From an uncultured Lachnospiraceae bacterium (GTDB taxonomy: Bacteria > Bacillota > Clostridia > Lachnospirales > Lachnospiraceae): a DNA stretch of 7,966 bases. The position numbers and the translations under genes were made by a program. Every line of letters starts with the position of its first letter. Position 1 is the stretch's first letter. The notes beneath the pieces are model-generated. The model had not been told where the DNA came from and searched no databases. It saw nothing but the letters and a program-made list of their open reading frames with translations. Shown piece by piece: positions 1-6,032 of this stretch. Location: positions 1 through 7,966 of the forward strand of contig CAJTQG010000065.1 in the NCBI GenBank assembly GCA_910578605.1. The letters are read 5' to 3'.

Positions 1-404
1 AGCAGGGACTCGCCACGGACAGGGATGTCTTAAAACTCCTGACCTCCTACCGCCGGATTGCCGGTCCGCATCTGGGGCAGGAGCTGGATACCACCGTGGC
101 GGACATGCGAACGGGCAACTACGAAAATGCCCTGCTCCACTTCCAGAACCGTGTGGGCAGCACCATGCTCTCAGACATTGTGCGCGAACTGATCGGAACG
201 CTGCGCGGGGATGACCAGCAGATGTATTTTAAGATGCTGGTATTTGACATGCGCCAGATCGAGCAGAACAACCTGAAGAAAGAGGCAGGGAAACGCCCGA
301 AGCAGATGCAGAAATATTCCATGATGATGCTTTTCTGTATCCTCTTAATCTATGTAGTCGTCCTCTCCGTGGAGGTGGTCGGCTCACTGGGCGCCTTCTT
401 TTAG
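1..404 (+). CDS. TadC/GspF-like type II secretion system F family protein, C-terminal part (5' partial)
   Basis: The open frame runs in from the left edge (first complete codon at 3) and stops with TAG at 402-404, leaving the last 133 residues. The visible part is a mostly helical, charged cytoplasmic domain (SYRRIAGPHLGQEL, then VRELIGTLRGDDQQMYFKML) followed by one hydrophobic segment at the very C-terminus (MMMLFCILLIYVVVLSVEVV). A cytoplasmic helical bundle followed by a terminal membrane helix fits the inner-membrane platform protein of Tad/type II secretion systems. Such proteins occur in Firmicute conjugative elements beside a CpaF-like ATPase, which would lie upstream of the window. 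The GTG at 96 is an internal codon, not a start. The small membrane genes that follow on the same strand support a role in a pilus or conjugation apparatus. The family call is inferred from fold pattern and context, with no diagnostic motif visible. Confidence 0.65.
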   Translation, partial: QGLATDRDVLKLLTSYRRIAGPHLGQELDTTVADMRTGNYENALLHFQNRVGSTMLSDIVRELIGTLRGDDQQMYFKMLVFDMRQIEQNNLKKEAGKRPKQMQKYSMMMLFCILLIYVVVLSVEVVGSLGAFF

Positions 405-486
405 GAATACCAGCAAAACAGCAGCCGCAGTCCCTGTATCCGCCCGGAAAGGAGGTGGTGCCTATAGCATTGAAACCAAGTCTCAA

Positions 487-567
487 GAAGAATGCCCGCA
501 CTTGGCATTCTTCCGTGTGTAAATTCTTGGAGGGCGTACTTTGACCGCCTAGAATTTCTTTACACAC
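487..567 (+). other. Two consecutive hairpins in the gap between the TadC-like gene and the micro-protein gene
   Basis: The first hairpin is a perfect 10-bp stem (GAAGAATGCC at 487-496 with GGCATTCTTC at 504-513) with a 7-base loop. Two bases later a second, imperfect hairpin starts: GTGTGTAA at 515-522 pairs with TTACACAC at 560-567, ATTCT at 523-527 with AGAAT at 551-555, and GGCG at 533-536 with CGCC at 546-549. Neither ends in a run of T, so they are not standard terminators. They sit inside a co-directional operon and could be an mRNA processing or stability element, an attenuator, or a relic of an inserted element. Confidence 0.5.
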
Positions 568-605
568 TGAACCCGTAAACCAGCACAATCATATGGAGGA
601 ACCTT

Positions 606-710
606 ATGAAAAAGTTAGTATCACTCCCCGCCCTGCTCATCTATGCGGCAGCGGCGGCAACAACATTCATTATCATCAGAGCGAAAAGGAGAAAAAAGAA
701 CTATGCGTAA
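606..710 (+). CDS. 34-residue single-pass membrane micro-protein
   Basis: The ATG at 606 lies behind a good ribosome site (ATGGAGGAACCTT, with GGAGG about 7 bases upstream). It encodes MKKLVSLPALLIYAAAAA followed by a hydrophobic stretch TTFIIIRA and a strongly basic tail (KRRKKNYA). This is one membrane helix with the basic end predicted inside the cell. The stop codon overlaps the next gene's start: ATGCGTAA holds the start at 703 and the stop at 708-710. That arrangement indicates translational coupling and supports this as a real gene despite its size. Function is unknown. Its place between a TadC-like protein and a DUF6133-like protein suggests a small component of the element's secretion or pilus complex, which is inference only. 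Confidence 0.6.
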   Translation: MKKLVSLPALLIYAAAAATTFIIIRAKRRKKNYA

Positions 711-924
711 AGCAATCCAGACATTAAAGACCAAGGCAGCGTGTGCCGCTATCCGTACCAGGAGCATTTTGAAGAATGAGGCAGGCGACTTTTACATTTC
801 GGATGGCGTCAAGATCATCATCGCTGTTGTACTGGGCGCACTGCTGTTAGCCGCCCTGACACTCATCTTCAACGATACCGTCATCCCCCGTATCACCAGG
901 GAGATTGAAGGATTATTCGGTTGA
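703..924 (+). CDS. DUF6133-like small membrane protein of a conjugative element
   Basis: The 73-residue product begins at the ATG at 703, which overlaps the preceding stop by 8 bases; an AAAAGGAG ribosome site lies about 11-12 bases upstream. The N-terminal 25 residues are basic (MRKAIQTLKTKAACAAIRTR). Then comes a conserved-looking block (NEAGDFYISDGVKIIIAVV), a single hydrophobic helix (roughly residues 45-62, GALLLAALTLIF), and a short C-terminal tail ending EIEGLFG. The block ending in SDGVKIIIAVVLGALLL matches my recollection of the DUF6133 family, found beside secretion and conjugation genes in Lachnospiraceae elements. The size and single helix near the N-terminus resemble Flp/TadE-type pilin-like proteins, so a pilin-like role is possible but unproven. 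An upstream in-frame start near 643 would cut into the micro-protein gene and lacks a ribosome site. Confidence 0.7.
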   Translation: MRKAIQTLKTKAACAAIRTRSILKNEAGDFYISDGVKIIIAVVLGALLLAALTLIFNDTVIPRITREIEGLFG

Positions 925-955
925 CGCCAAGACAGATCCTTGAGGGAGGTGACTT

Positions 956-1312
956 ATGACTGATCCTGTGTTGAGCGTCAGCTATGCTACCATTGCCAGC
1001 TTCTTTGAAGCAACCGAGGGAAACTACCGCAACGCCGTGTATGTCTCCTGTACCTGCAATTACCAGAAGGAATCCGGATGCGGGGATTTCCTGTTTATTC
1101 CGGGGCATGACTGCCGCCCGGTTCTGTTTCCGGTCTCGGACGCGGAAGCCTTTATGGGAACCACCATTGACCGGACAGACTTTCCCTGTGTCATGGACAG
1201 CCGGTGCTTCATCCGGCTTTACAGCAAATGGATCGAGCTTGCCACCCCGTCTTCAAGAGACTGTCCTATCCAGCAGATCCTGCATTTGATGAACAGGCCC
1301 CCTGTCCCGTAA
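956..1312 (+). CDS. Hypothetical protein, 118 residues, conjugative-element accessory
   Basis: The ATG at 956 is preceded by a very strong ribosome site (GGGAGGTGACTT). The 118-residue product is soluble, with no signal peptide or membrane helix. It begins MTDPVLSVSYATIASFFEAT and contains several cysteines (CTCNY, SGCGDFLF, GHDCRP, PCVMDSRCF, RDCPIQQ). The spacing does not form an obvious paired zinc site. I do not recognise a family. Its position 31 bases after the DUF6133-like gene places it in the same operon, and a hairpin overlapping its stop codon appears to end that transcription unit. A second frame starting at 984 overlaps it but has no comparable ribosome site, so this frame is preferred. 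Confidence 0.7.
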   Translation: MTDPVLSVSYATIASFFEATEGNYRNAVYVSCTCNYQKESGCGDFLFIPGHDCRPVLFPVSDAEAFMGTTIDRTDFPCVMDSRCFIRLYSKWIELATPSSRDCPIQQILHLMNRPPVP

Positions 1313-1332
1313 TGGGATTTGGGGGTCTTTCC
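1298..1332 (+). terminator. Terminator-like hairpin overlapping the end of the 118-residue gene
   Basis: CCCCC at 1298-1302 pairs with GGGGG at 1321-1325, and TCCC at 1305-1308 pairs with GGGA at 1314-1317, around a short loop. The stop codon (1310-1312) lies in the loop. The stem is followed by TCTTTCCCTT, a modest T-rich tract. The structure would end transcription of the upstream secretion-type genes before the zinc-finger/sigma unit. The weak T-tract limits confidence. Confidence 0.5.
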
Positions 1333-1356
1333 CTTGTAATTACTCGCAAATGACTT

Positions 1357-1400
1357 AAAAACCAACGCCCAAACTATGGGAAAAGTGCCGGTTTTTCTCT
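1357..1400 (+). other. Inverted repeat with T-run in the leader of the zinc-finger gene
   Basis: AAAAACC at 1357-1363 pairs with GGTTTTT at 1390-1396, with an internal CCC (1368-1370)/GGG (1378-1380) pair. The right arm runs into TTTTTCTCT. This could be a second, weaker terminator behind the one at 1298, or a leader structure of the next unit. The next 60 bases to the ATG at 1461 hold TACAAT (1402-1407) and a TATAGG/GGATAC stretch, but I see no convincing -35 box at proper spacing, so no promoter is called. Confidence 0.3.
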
Positions 1401-1460
1401 ACAATGTACTTATAGGATACTTAATCCATACGCAAAACCATACGAAGGGAGGATGCAGCC

Positions 1461-1877
1461 ATGAAACGAAATAATACACCGGCAAAGATGAGATGCCCCT
1501 ACTGCGGGAAAAACGCCGTACTCAGGAAAGCATCCTATGTCTATAAAGAAAAAGCACTGGATGAATACCTCTATGTCTGCGCCGGATACCCGGAATGTGA
1601 TGCCTATGTGGGCGTCCATGCCGGAACCATGCGTCCCAAGGGTACGCTTGCCAACGGGGACCTGCGGCATAAAAGGATTGAAACACACCGGCTGTTTGAT
1701 GCCATCTGGAAATACGGCATCCTCTCCCGGAAAGATGCCTACCGCTGGATGCAGGACATTTTCTGCCTGCCCAGTTCGGAAGCACACATCGGACAGTTTT
1801 CCGATTACCGCTGCGACCGTCTGAAGGATGAATGCCGCAGGGTACTGCAGAACAACCATGTAAAAATTGCCTGTTAG
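1461..1877 (+). CDS. Zinc-finger-containing protein (DUF3268-like)
   Basis: The ATG at 1461 follows GGGAGGATGCAGCC, a clear ribosome site. The 138-residue product has an N-terminal four-cysteine zinc ribbon: CPYC at residues 12-15, then C40 and C46 (CAGYPEC), with the intervening strand typical of the zinc-finger-containing domain (DUF3268 type). The rest is basic and helical (LRHKRIETHRLFDAIWK, then SRKDAYRWMQDIF) and ends near VKIAC. Such proteins are common in conjugative elements of clostridia. They are presumed to bind nucleic acid, but no function is established. The sigma-like gene starts 44 bases downstream on the same strand with its own ribosome site, so the two are probably co-transcribed and may be regulatory or accessory genes of the element. 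Confidence 0.75.
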   Translation: MKRNNTPAKMRCPYCGKNAVLRKASYVYKEKALDEYLYVCAGYPECDAYVGVHAGTMRPKGTLANGDLRHKRIETHRLFDAIWKYGILSRKDAYRWMQDIFCLPSSEAHIGQFSDYRCDRLKDECRRVLQNNHVKIAC

Positions 1878-1921
1878 ACCGGCAAAATACTTTGTCATAC
1901 AAAAAAGGAAGGGGTGATACT

Positions 1922-2479
1922 ATGGCAGCAATGAGCATACAGGAGCGGGAACTGGTGGAAAAGCACCTCTATCTTGTGCGGGGTACGGTACTGGGAACGG
2001 TTTCCGTCAATGAAACCGTACAGGGACTGGGATATGATGACCTCTACCAGATCGGCTGCGAGGCGCTCTGCCATGCCGCCCAGAAATACCGGGAGGACGG
2101 CGGCGCTGCCTTCCCCACCTTTGCTGGCATTGTCATCAAAAACCGCCTGATCTCCCACTGCAGGAAAATCACCAGGGCACAGAAACCACTGGAATATATG
2201 GATGCACCGCAGGCAGCCGGATCAGAGCTGACCTTTGCGGAAACCTTTCCCGACCAGAATTACCATGCACTGTCGGATGCGGATATTTTTATCTTCCTCG
2301 ATGAAACAGGAAAACGCTGCTCCGGCACCACAAGGAAAGGTATCGAGGCACTGGCGCTCAAATGCAGGGGACATACCGGTGTGGAGATTGCCGCCCGCTA
2401 CGGCGCACCGCCAAACCATGTGGCCGCATGGATCTCCAAAGCAACAAGAATGCTGCGGGAAGAAAAACTGACAGCCTGA
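1922..2479 (+). CDS. Sigma-70-like RNA polymerase sigma factor domain protein of a conjugative element
   Basis: The chosen start is ATG at 1922, 10 or so bases behind AGGAAGGGGTGATACT; the frame is open further upstream but without a ribosome site. The 185-residue product has a sigma region 2-like segment (residues about 38-80: YDDLYQIGCEALCHAAQKY, then FPTFAGIVIKNRLISHCRK, matching the DL.Q.G...L..A...Y/F pattern). It also has a C-terminal helix-turn-helix like region 4 (residues about 140-180: ALKCRGHTGVEIAARYGAPP, then VAAWISKATRMLRE). The linker is rich in acidic residues. Related proteins of the SigH/ECF type occur in Tn916-like and Lachnospiraceae elements, where they probably control element genes. 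It could instead be a DNA-binding regulator that no longer binds polymerase, since region 4 looks divergent. The next gene begins 20 bases later. Confidence 0.75.
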   Translation: MAAMSIQERELVEKHLYLVRGTVLGTVSVNETVQGLGYDDLYQIGCEALCHAAQKYREDGGAAFPTFAGIVIKNRLISHCRKITRAQKPLEYMDAPQAAGSELTFAETFPDQNYHALSDADIFIFLDETGKRCSGTTRKGIEALALKCRGHTGVEIAARYGAPPNHVAAWISKATRMLREEKLTA

Positions 2480-2499
2480 CGAAAAAAGGAGGATACGAT

Positions 2500-2781
2500 A
2501 TGCTGACACTTTACACTGCCATAGGAAATTACCGTTTAACGGAAAAAGGTCTTCCCCTTGTCACTGCGGGCGGACGTGACTGCGCACTGGACGCCCATGA
2601 ACTGCTTCTCTGGTCCAGCCTCGCCTTCCGGATACTGACCTATCAGGAACTCAGGGCAGAATTTTATGAGAAAGAGCGGGAACTTCATATCCTTGGGGAG
2701 CTGGATTTCGACCACTATTTGAACCGCCTTATCATGCGCAGGCTGGTAGCCTCAGGGACGTGTTGTCAAGTGTGTTTTTAA
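2500..2781 (+). CDS. Conjugative-element protein of unknown function, probably 3'-truncated
   Basis: The ATG at 2500 follows AAAAAAGGAGGATACGAT, an excellent ribosome site, 20 bases after the sigma-like gene. The product is 93 residues, starting MLTLYTAIGNYRLTEKGLPL. It has a winged-helix-like helical stretch (AHELLLWSSLAFRILTYQEL, then DFDHYLNRLIMRRLVASG). From about codon 86 (base 2757) the protein changes to a cysteine-rich tail (TCCQVCF) and stops at 2781, just where the DNA turns AT-rich. I read this as an originally longer gene interrupted by the right-hand segment. From memory, similar proteins in Lachnospiraceae elements continue after the RRLVASG block, but this needs a database check. 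Function is unknown; the context suggests element regulation or maintenance. Confidence 0.65.
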   Translation: MLTLYTAIGNYRLTEKGLPLVTAGGRDCALDAHELLLWSSLAFRILTYQELRAEFYEKERELHILGELDFDHYLNRLIMRRLVASGTCCQVCF

Positions 2782-2792
2782 ACTTTTATAAT
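2763..2792 (+). promoter_or_regulatory. Candidate sigma-A promoter at the segment boundary
   Basis: TTGTCA at 2763-2768 (5 of 6 match to TTGACA) is separated by 18 bases from a perfect TATAAT at 2787-2792. Transcription would start near 2799 and run rightward into the nested palindrome at 2825-2944, opposing the - strand operon. No protein gene follows on this strand, so if active it would make a structured or antisense RNA. It may also be the outward promoter of an element end. It is AT-rich DNA, where chance matches are common. Confidence 0.35.
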
Positions 2793-2824
2793 CGTAAACT
2801 CTTAATTTAACCGATTGCTCTGCT

Positions 2825-2944
2825 TTGATTGGCTTCCATAGACTATCAGAAATTCCATTCTTGTAAAGCCTGCTAACGCACCGTAAAACGGCTTCGGACT
2901 TGACCAGAATTCCATTTCTGATGCAGGACAATCAAGCCAATCAA
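2825..2944. repeat. Nested palindrome / large hairpin of about 120 bases
   Basis: Three nested inverted repeats share one centre. TTGATTGGCTT (2825-2835) pairs perfectly with AAGCCAATCAA (2934-2944). ATCAGAAAT (2845-2853) pairs with ATTTCTGAT (2914-2922). ATTCT (2857-2861) pairs with AGAAT (2906-2910), separated from the previous stem by a symmetrical TCC/TCC internal loop. That is 25 paired positions in register. The region can fold on either strand, so it may act as RNA or as single-stranded DNA. The 71-codon - strand frame crossing it (2802-3017) has no ribosome site. It could be a structured RNA, a REP/MITE-like repeat, or the remnant of a mobile-element end. Confidence 0.55.
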
Positions 2945-2947
2945 TGG

Positions 2948-3010
2948 CGGTTTCCGCGTCCGGAACACCGGTTTCCAAAATTCCGGAATGGAGGTTTCTT
3001 GAAGCAAGAA
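2948..3010. repeat. Short direct repeats and small hairpin beside the nested palindrome
   Basis: CGGTTTCC followed by TCCGGAA occurs at 2948-2965 and again at 2969-2988 (second spacer slightly longer), a tandem duplication of a roughly 20-base unit. A small perfect hairpin follows: TTCTTG at 2996-3001 with CAAGAA at 3005-3010. It has no T-run on either side, so it is not a convincing terminator for the - strand operon that ends at 3031. Confidence 0.4.
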
Positions 3011-3030
3011 TATTCATTTGAGTTTAGTAA

Positions 3031-3687
3031 TTAATTATTAAGCCAAATAAAATTAGTATTTTCATCATATACAGCATTATAAATTATTTCTGCTAGCTGT
3101 TCTTCGCTTGCTGTTTTATTATTTTCCCCAATAATTCTACCTTCTGCATTATTATGTATGTCCATATTTTTATGTTCTAATTTAGTATGCCCATCTACCT
3201 CCAAACCCGTAATATCCTTATCCTCGTGAGCCGTTGCAAACATTTCTGCTTTCTCACTTCCGATTAATATAACCATTTCTGCATTCCACATACCATGTCT
3301 AAATGCATCACTCCTATCACCAAGCCCATTATAACCAAACTTTTTTTCTGTCTGTGTAGTTGCAATATTTTTGGCTGTATTTACTTTTAATGCATCAAGT
3401 GGATATCTAATGACTAATTTTTTTTCTGTATCCGTTAGAGAATTCCAAATATTACTTACACCACTATCTCTTCTCATAGAAACCTGTCTTACTATAAGCG
3501 TTTCTATTTCTTCATTTCCCTTTTCTGGATTTTTCGATTTAATTTCAATAATAATCTTTATCAGTTCACCAAAATCATCATTTACTTGTATTGCTAAAGC
3601 ATTATTTGCTGCCATAGCCTCAATATTAAATCCGATTATCATCCATATGCATATTACAAATGTCAACAGTCTTATTTTCTTTTTCAT
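3031..3687 (-). CDS. Secreted protein with DUF6973-like domain
   Basis: Last gene of the - strand operon, 218 residues. The ATG at 3687 has a GAGAGG ribosome site 6 bases upstream and lies 11 bases after the permease stop. Residues 1-26 form a typical Sec signal peptide (MKKKIRLLTF, hydrophobic VICIWMIIGF, likely cleavage after AMA at 24-26). The mature part has a motif set I associate with DUF6973: a D127-AFRH131 then W134-N pair, AHE at 153-155, and MDIHNN at 175-180 followed by G183-R184. The conserved His, Asp and Glu residues look like a metal or catalytic site, but no activity is established. It is probably released or surface-held and could be an effector, a processing protease partner or an immunity-type factor of the peptide system. 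I cannot choose between these. Confidence 0.75.
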   Translation of the reverse strand: MKKKIRLLTFVICIWMIIGFNIEAMAANNALAIQVNDDFGELIKIIIEIKSKNPEKGNEEIETLIVRQVSMRRDSGVSNIWNSLTDTEKKLVIRYPLDALKVNTAKNIATTQTEKKFGYNGLGDRSDAFRHGMWNAEMVILIGSEKAEMFATAHEDKDITGLEVDGHTKLEHKNMDIHNNAEGRIIGENNKTASEEQLAEIIYNAVYDENTNFIWLNN

Positions 3688-3698
3688 TGTATTCCTCT

Positions 3699-6032
3699 CT
3701 ATACTTGTCGAATTATTTCTATTATGTTAATTTCCTTAACTTTTTGCAAAGGCATCAGTGATGATACAATTGCTGTAAATATAGTAATTCCAATAATTGT
3801 AATTATCATTTCAACAGGTAATCTCCATACGGTATTAAAATACTTAGCAACTAGATGACTATAAAGATAATAATGTAAAGGTACACCAATTGCTATTCCT
3901 AACGCCCCACCTCCACATGCATATAATAGAGCCTCCAGTATTACTATCTTTTTACATTGTTTTGTCGTCCCACCTACAGCACAAATCATCCCATACTTTT
4001 TCATATTATTCCAAACACTTATGCTCATACAATTTATAATATTAAAGATAGTTACCGCTATGATAGTTCCACAAAATCCATATACAAAGACTGCCATTGT
4101 TAAAAATTGGTTTTTGCTTTCTTCTTTTTTTTGTCGGTAATCAAATATACTAAATTTTTCTGGTATAATTTTAGTCATTAATTCCCATACTTCCTCATTT
4201 CCCTTACTAAATCTTATATCCAGTATGGAATAATCCATATTTCCTACTACCTGTTGAAACAATGCTTCTGCAAGCAGGCATCTCACACTGTCAGCCGAAT
4301 CATATGGAAAATTCCTTAATACTCCTCCTACTACACACGCTATTGTATTGCCTCCATTACCTTTAATCAGTACCTCATCTCCTACTTCTAAACCACTTTC
4401 TTCATCAACTAATATTTCTTCTCCTTCTAATAACCTGCCTATATTTAATTTCCCAGAAATTATTTTGCTTTCTATCCATTCAAATTGCTGTTTGTCATAT
4501 GATACAAGCAACGTAGAAAATACATTTCCATTTTTTTCCAATTCTGCATTGTTTACTTTACGTCCAACAACACTTTCTACACCACTTATTTCTTCTATTT
4601 TCCACTTTACTTCATCATGAATATAGTACTTACCTTCTTTATTATAAATAGAGGCATCCGGATTATATGGCTTTGTAAAATATGAACCTTCATAAATAAA
4701 GTTAATCATAACAGAAAAAGCAAAAATCAAAACAATATTCATTGCAAAAGAAGCTATCATAAGCCCAAGTGATTTTCTATTGCTTCCTGTCTGTCTAAGG
4801 CTAATTAGTAATTCTACTGGAATTTTTATCGTCCTTCTTTTTTTTCGGCATTTTATATCTTTCTGATAAGTTTCTTCATTTATCGCTGTTAATGGCGGAA
4901 TACTGCATACATATCTTACCGGACTCACTGTCGCTATCATAACTGCTGCCAAACCAGTAAATATTCCAATCACAATCCCTGCTATACTGACTTGAAACAC
5001 AAAAATATTTTCAAACATATCTTTATTAAGAAGTCGTAGCAATAATAAACAGCACCATGTCAAAACCACCCCGCTCCCAATCCCTGCGGGTATACTATGA
5101 CACCATAGTATTTTTCCTTCTTTCTGCACACATCTTCTTAATTGTTTTGAATCTGCTCCTATACACCTAAGTAAGCCATATAATTGCTTTTTCTCATGAA
5201 CACTTATATTCAAGCAATTTGTAATCATCAGAATACTTACAAGAAATACAAGACAAAATAAAATACCCGCTATCAAATATAAATTAGCGGCTAAGACAGA
5301 TTTCCCCTTTCCCATAACTGCCAACAATATTTCATTTAACTGTATTCTGTTTTCTTCCAAATGATACTCTTCTATAAGTTTACATTTTACTTCATCGATT
5401 TCTTCCACATTTTGACATGTAATATAATAATCCCCACAACTATTTCCCAGTATCCTTCCGCCTTCTACAGACAACAAAAGACCATACACATCTCTTGCTG
5501 TAAGGGAAGAAAAGGTATCGCATACCCCTACAATGTCCAGGTTATACGTCTTTCCTTCCAACCTAACTGGCAGGACATCTCCTACCTTCAAAGCATAATC
5601 CTTCTTAACCTTTTTATCAATAACAACCTCTTCTCCGGTCTTTGCATATTGTCCTTCTAAAAGTCTGACATCAAACTGCTGTATGATATCCGCATCTCCG
5701 CATAGTATCCTGCACTCTTTCTCTTTCAATTCTCCTGTTGGTAACTCAACCAACCAGCCTGCATGACTTATTCCTTCTATTTTTTCTATATCAGTAATTT
5801 CAAAAGAAAGATTTTCCACTTTCATATGATAGTTTCCATAGATGTTCTTGACGGCCTGTATTTCAACATCTATTCCAATATCCGCCAAACTAAATACCGT
5901 TGTAATCATGCAAATAGCCGCCGCAATACATGCCACTGTAATAGTTGTTTTCTTTTTATGCATACGATAATATTTATATATGATTTCTAAATAATTATTC
6001 TTCCACTTATCTTCTTTCACTAACACAACCAT
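3699..6032 (-). CDS. FtsX/MacB-type ABC transporter permease, 8 TM
   Basis: A 777-residue permease, the partner of the ATPase whose 3' end it overlaps by 26 bases. It has the doubled FtsX layout. There is one helix near residues 30-50 and an extracellular domain to about 245, then three helices (about 250-280, 310-335, 345-370). The pattern repeats with one helix near 415-440, an extracellular domain, and three helices (about 645-675, 700-725, 740-760). The ends of both halves resemble each other (SPVRYVCSIPPLTAI; MPLQKVKEINIIEII), as expected for FtsX repeats. Such permeases export peptides or give peptide resistance rather than import nutrients. The exact start is uncertain: the ATG at 6032 has no spaced ribosome site, and the GTG at 6026 sits 5 bases behind AAAGGA. 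The protein looks complete. Confidence 0.9.
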   Translation of the reverse strand: MVVLVKEDKWKNNYLEIIYKYYRMHKKKTTITVACIAAAICMITTVFSLADIGIDVEIQAVKNIYGNYHMKVENLSFEITDIEKIEGISHAGWLVELPTGELKEKECRILCGDADIIQQFDVRLLEGQYAKTGEEVVIDKKVKKDYALKVGDVLPVRLEGKTYNLDIVGVCDTFSSLTARDVYGLLLSVEGGRILGNSCGDYYITCQNVEEIDEVKCKLIEEYHLEENRIQLNEILLAVMGKGKSVLAANLYLIAGILFCLVFLVSILMITNCLNISVHEKKQLYGLLRCIGADSKQLRRCVQKEGKILWCHSIPAGIGSGVVLTWCCLLLLRLLNKDMFENIFVFQVSIAGIVIGIFTGLAAVMIATVSPVRYVCSIPPLTAINEETYQKDIKCRKKRRTIKIPVELLISLRQTGSNRKSLGLMIASFAMNIVLIFAFSVMINFIYEGSYFTKPYNPDASIYNKEGKYYIHDEVKWKIEEISGVESVVGRKVNNAELEKNGNVFSTLLVSYDKQQFEWIESKIISGKLNIGRLLEGEEILVDEESGLEVGDEVLIKGNGGNTIACVVGGVLRNFPYDSADSVRCLLAEALFQQVVGNMDYSILDIRFSKGNEEVWELMTKIIPEKFSIFDYRQKKEESKNQFLTMAVFVYGFCGTIIAVTIFNIINCMSISVWNNMKKYGMICAVGGTTKQCKKIVILEALLYACGGGALGIAIGVPLHYYLYSHLVAKYFNTVWRLPVEMIITIIGITIFTAIVSSLMPLQKVKEINIIEIIRQV

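Noticed and set aside
229..588. A 119-codon - strand frame across the TadC-like gene end and the twin hairpins
   Set aside because: It lacks a ribosome site, is rich in Arg/Pro/Ser as antisense shadows usually are, and overlaps a well-supported gene.
1410..1898. Long - strand frames opposite the zinc-finger gene
   Set aside because: The + strand frame has the zinc ribbon cysteines and a ribosome site; the reverse frames are low-complexity shadows of GC-rich codons.
2996..3010. TTCTTG/CAAGAA hairpin as the operon terminator
   Set aside because: The 6-bp AT-rich stem has only a 3-base loop and no T-run in the - strand direction, so it is too weak to call a terminator.
2802..3017. A 71-codon - strand frame through the palindrome region
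   Set aside because: It has no ribosome site, lies wholly within nested and direct repeats, and its repeated MEF motifs follow from the DNA inverted repeats. It is best treated as a repeat-encoded shadow, though a decayed gene cannot be excluded.
4348..5990. Several + strand frames inside the permease gene
   Set aside because: They are antisense to a long intact permease frame, have AT-rich low-complexity composition and no ribosome sites.
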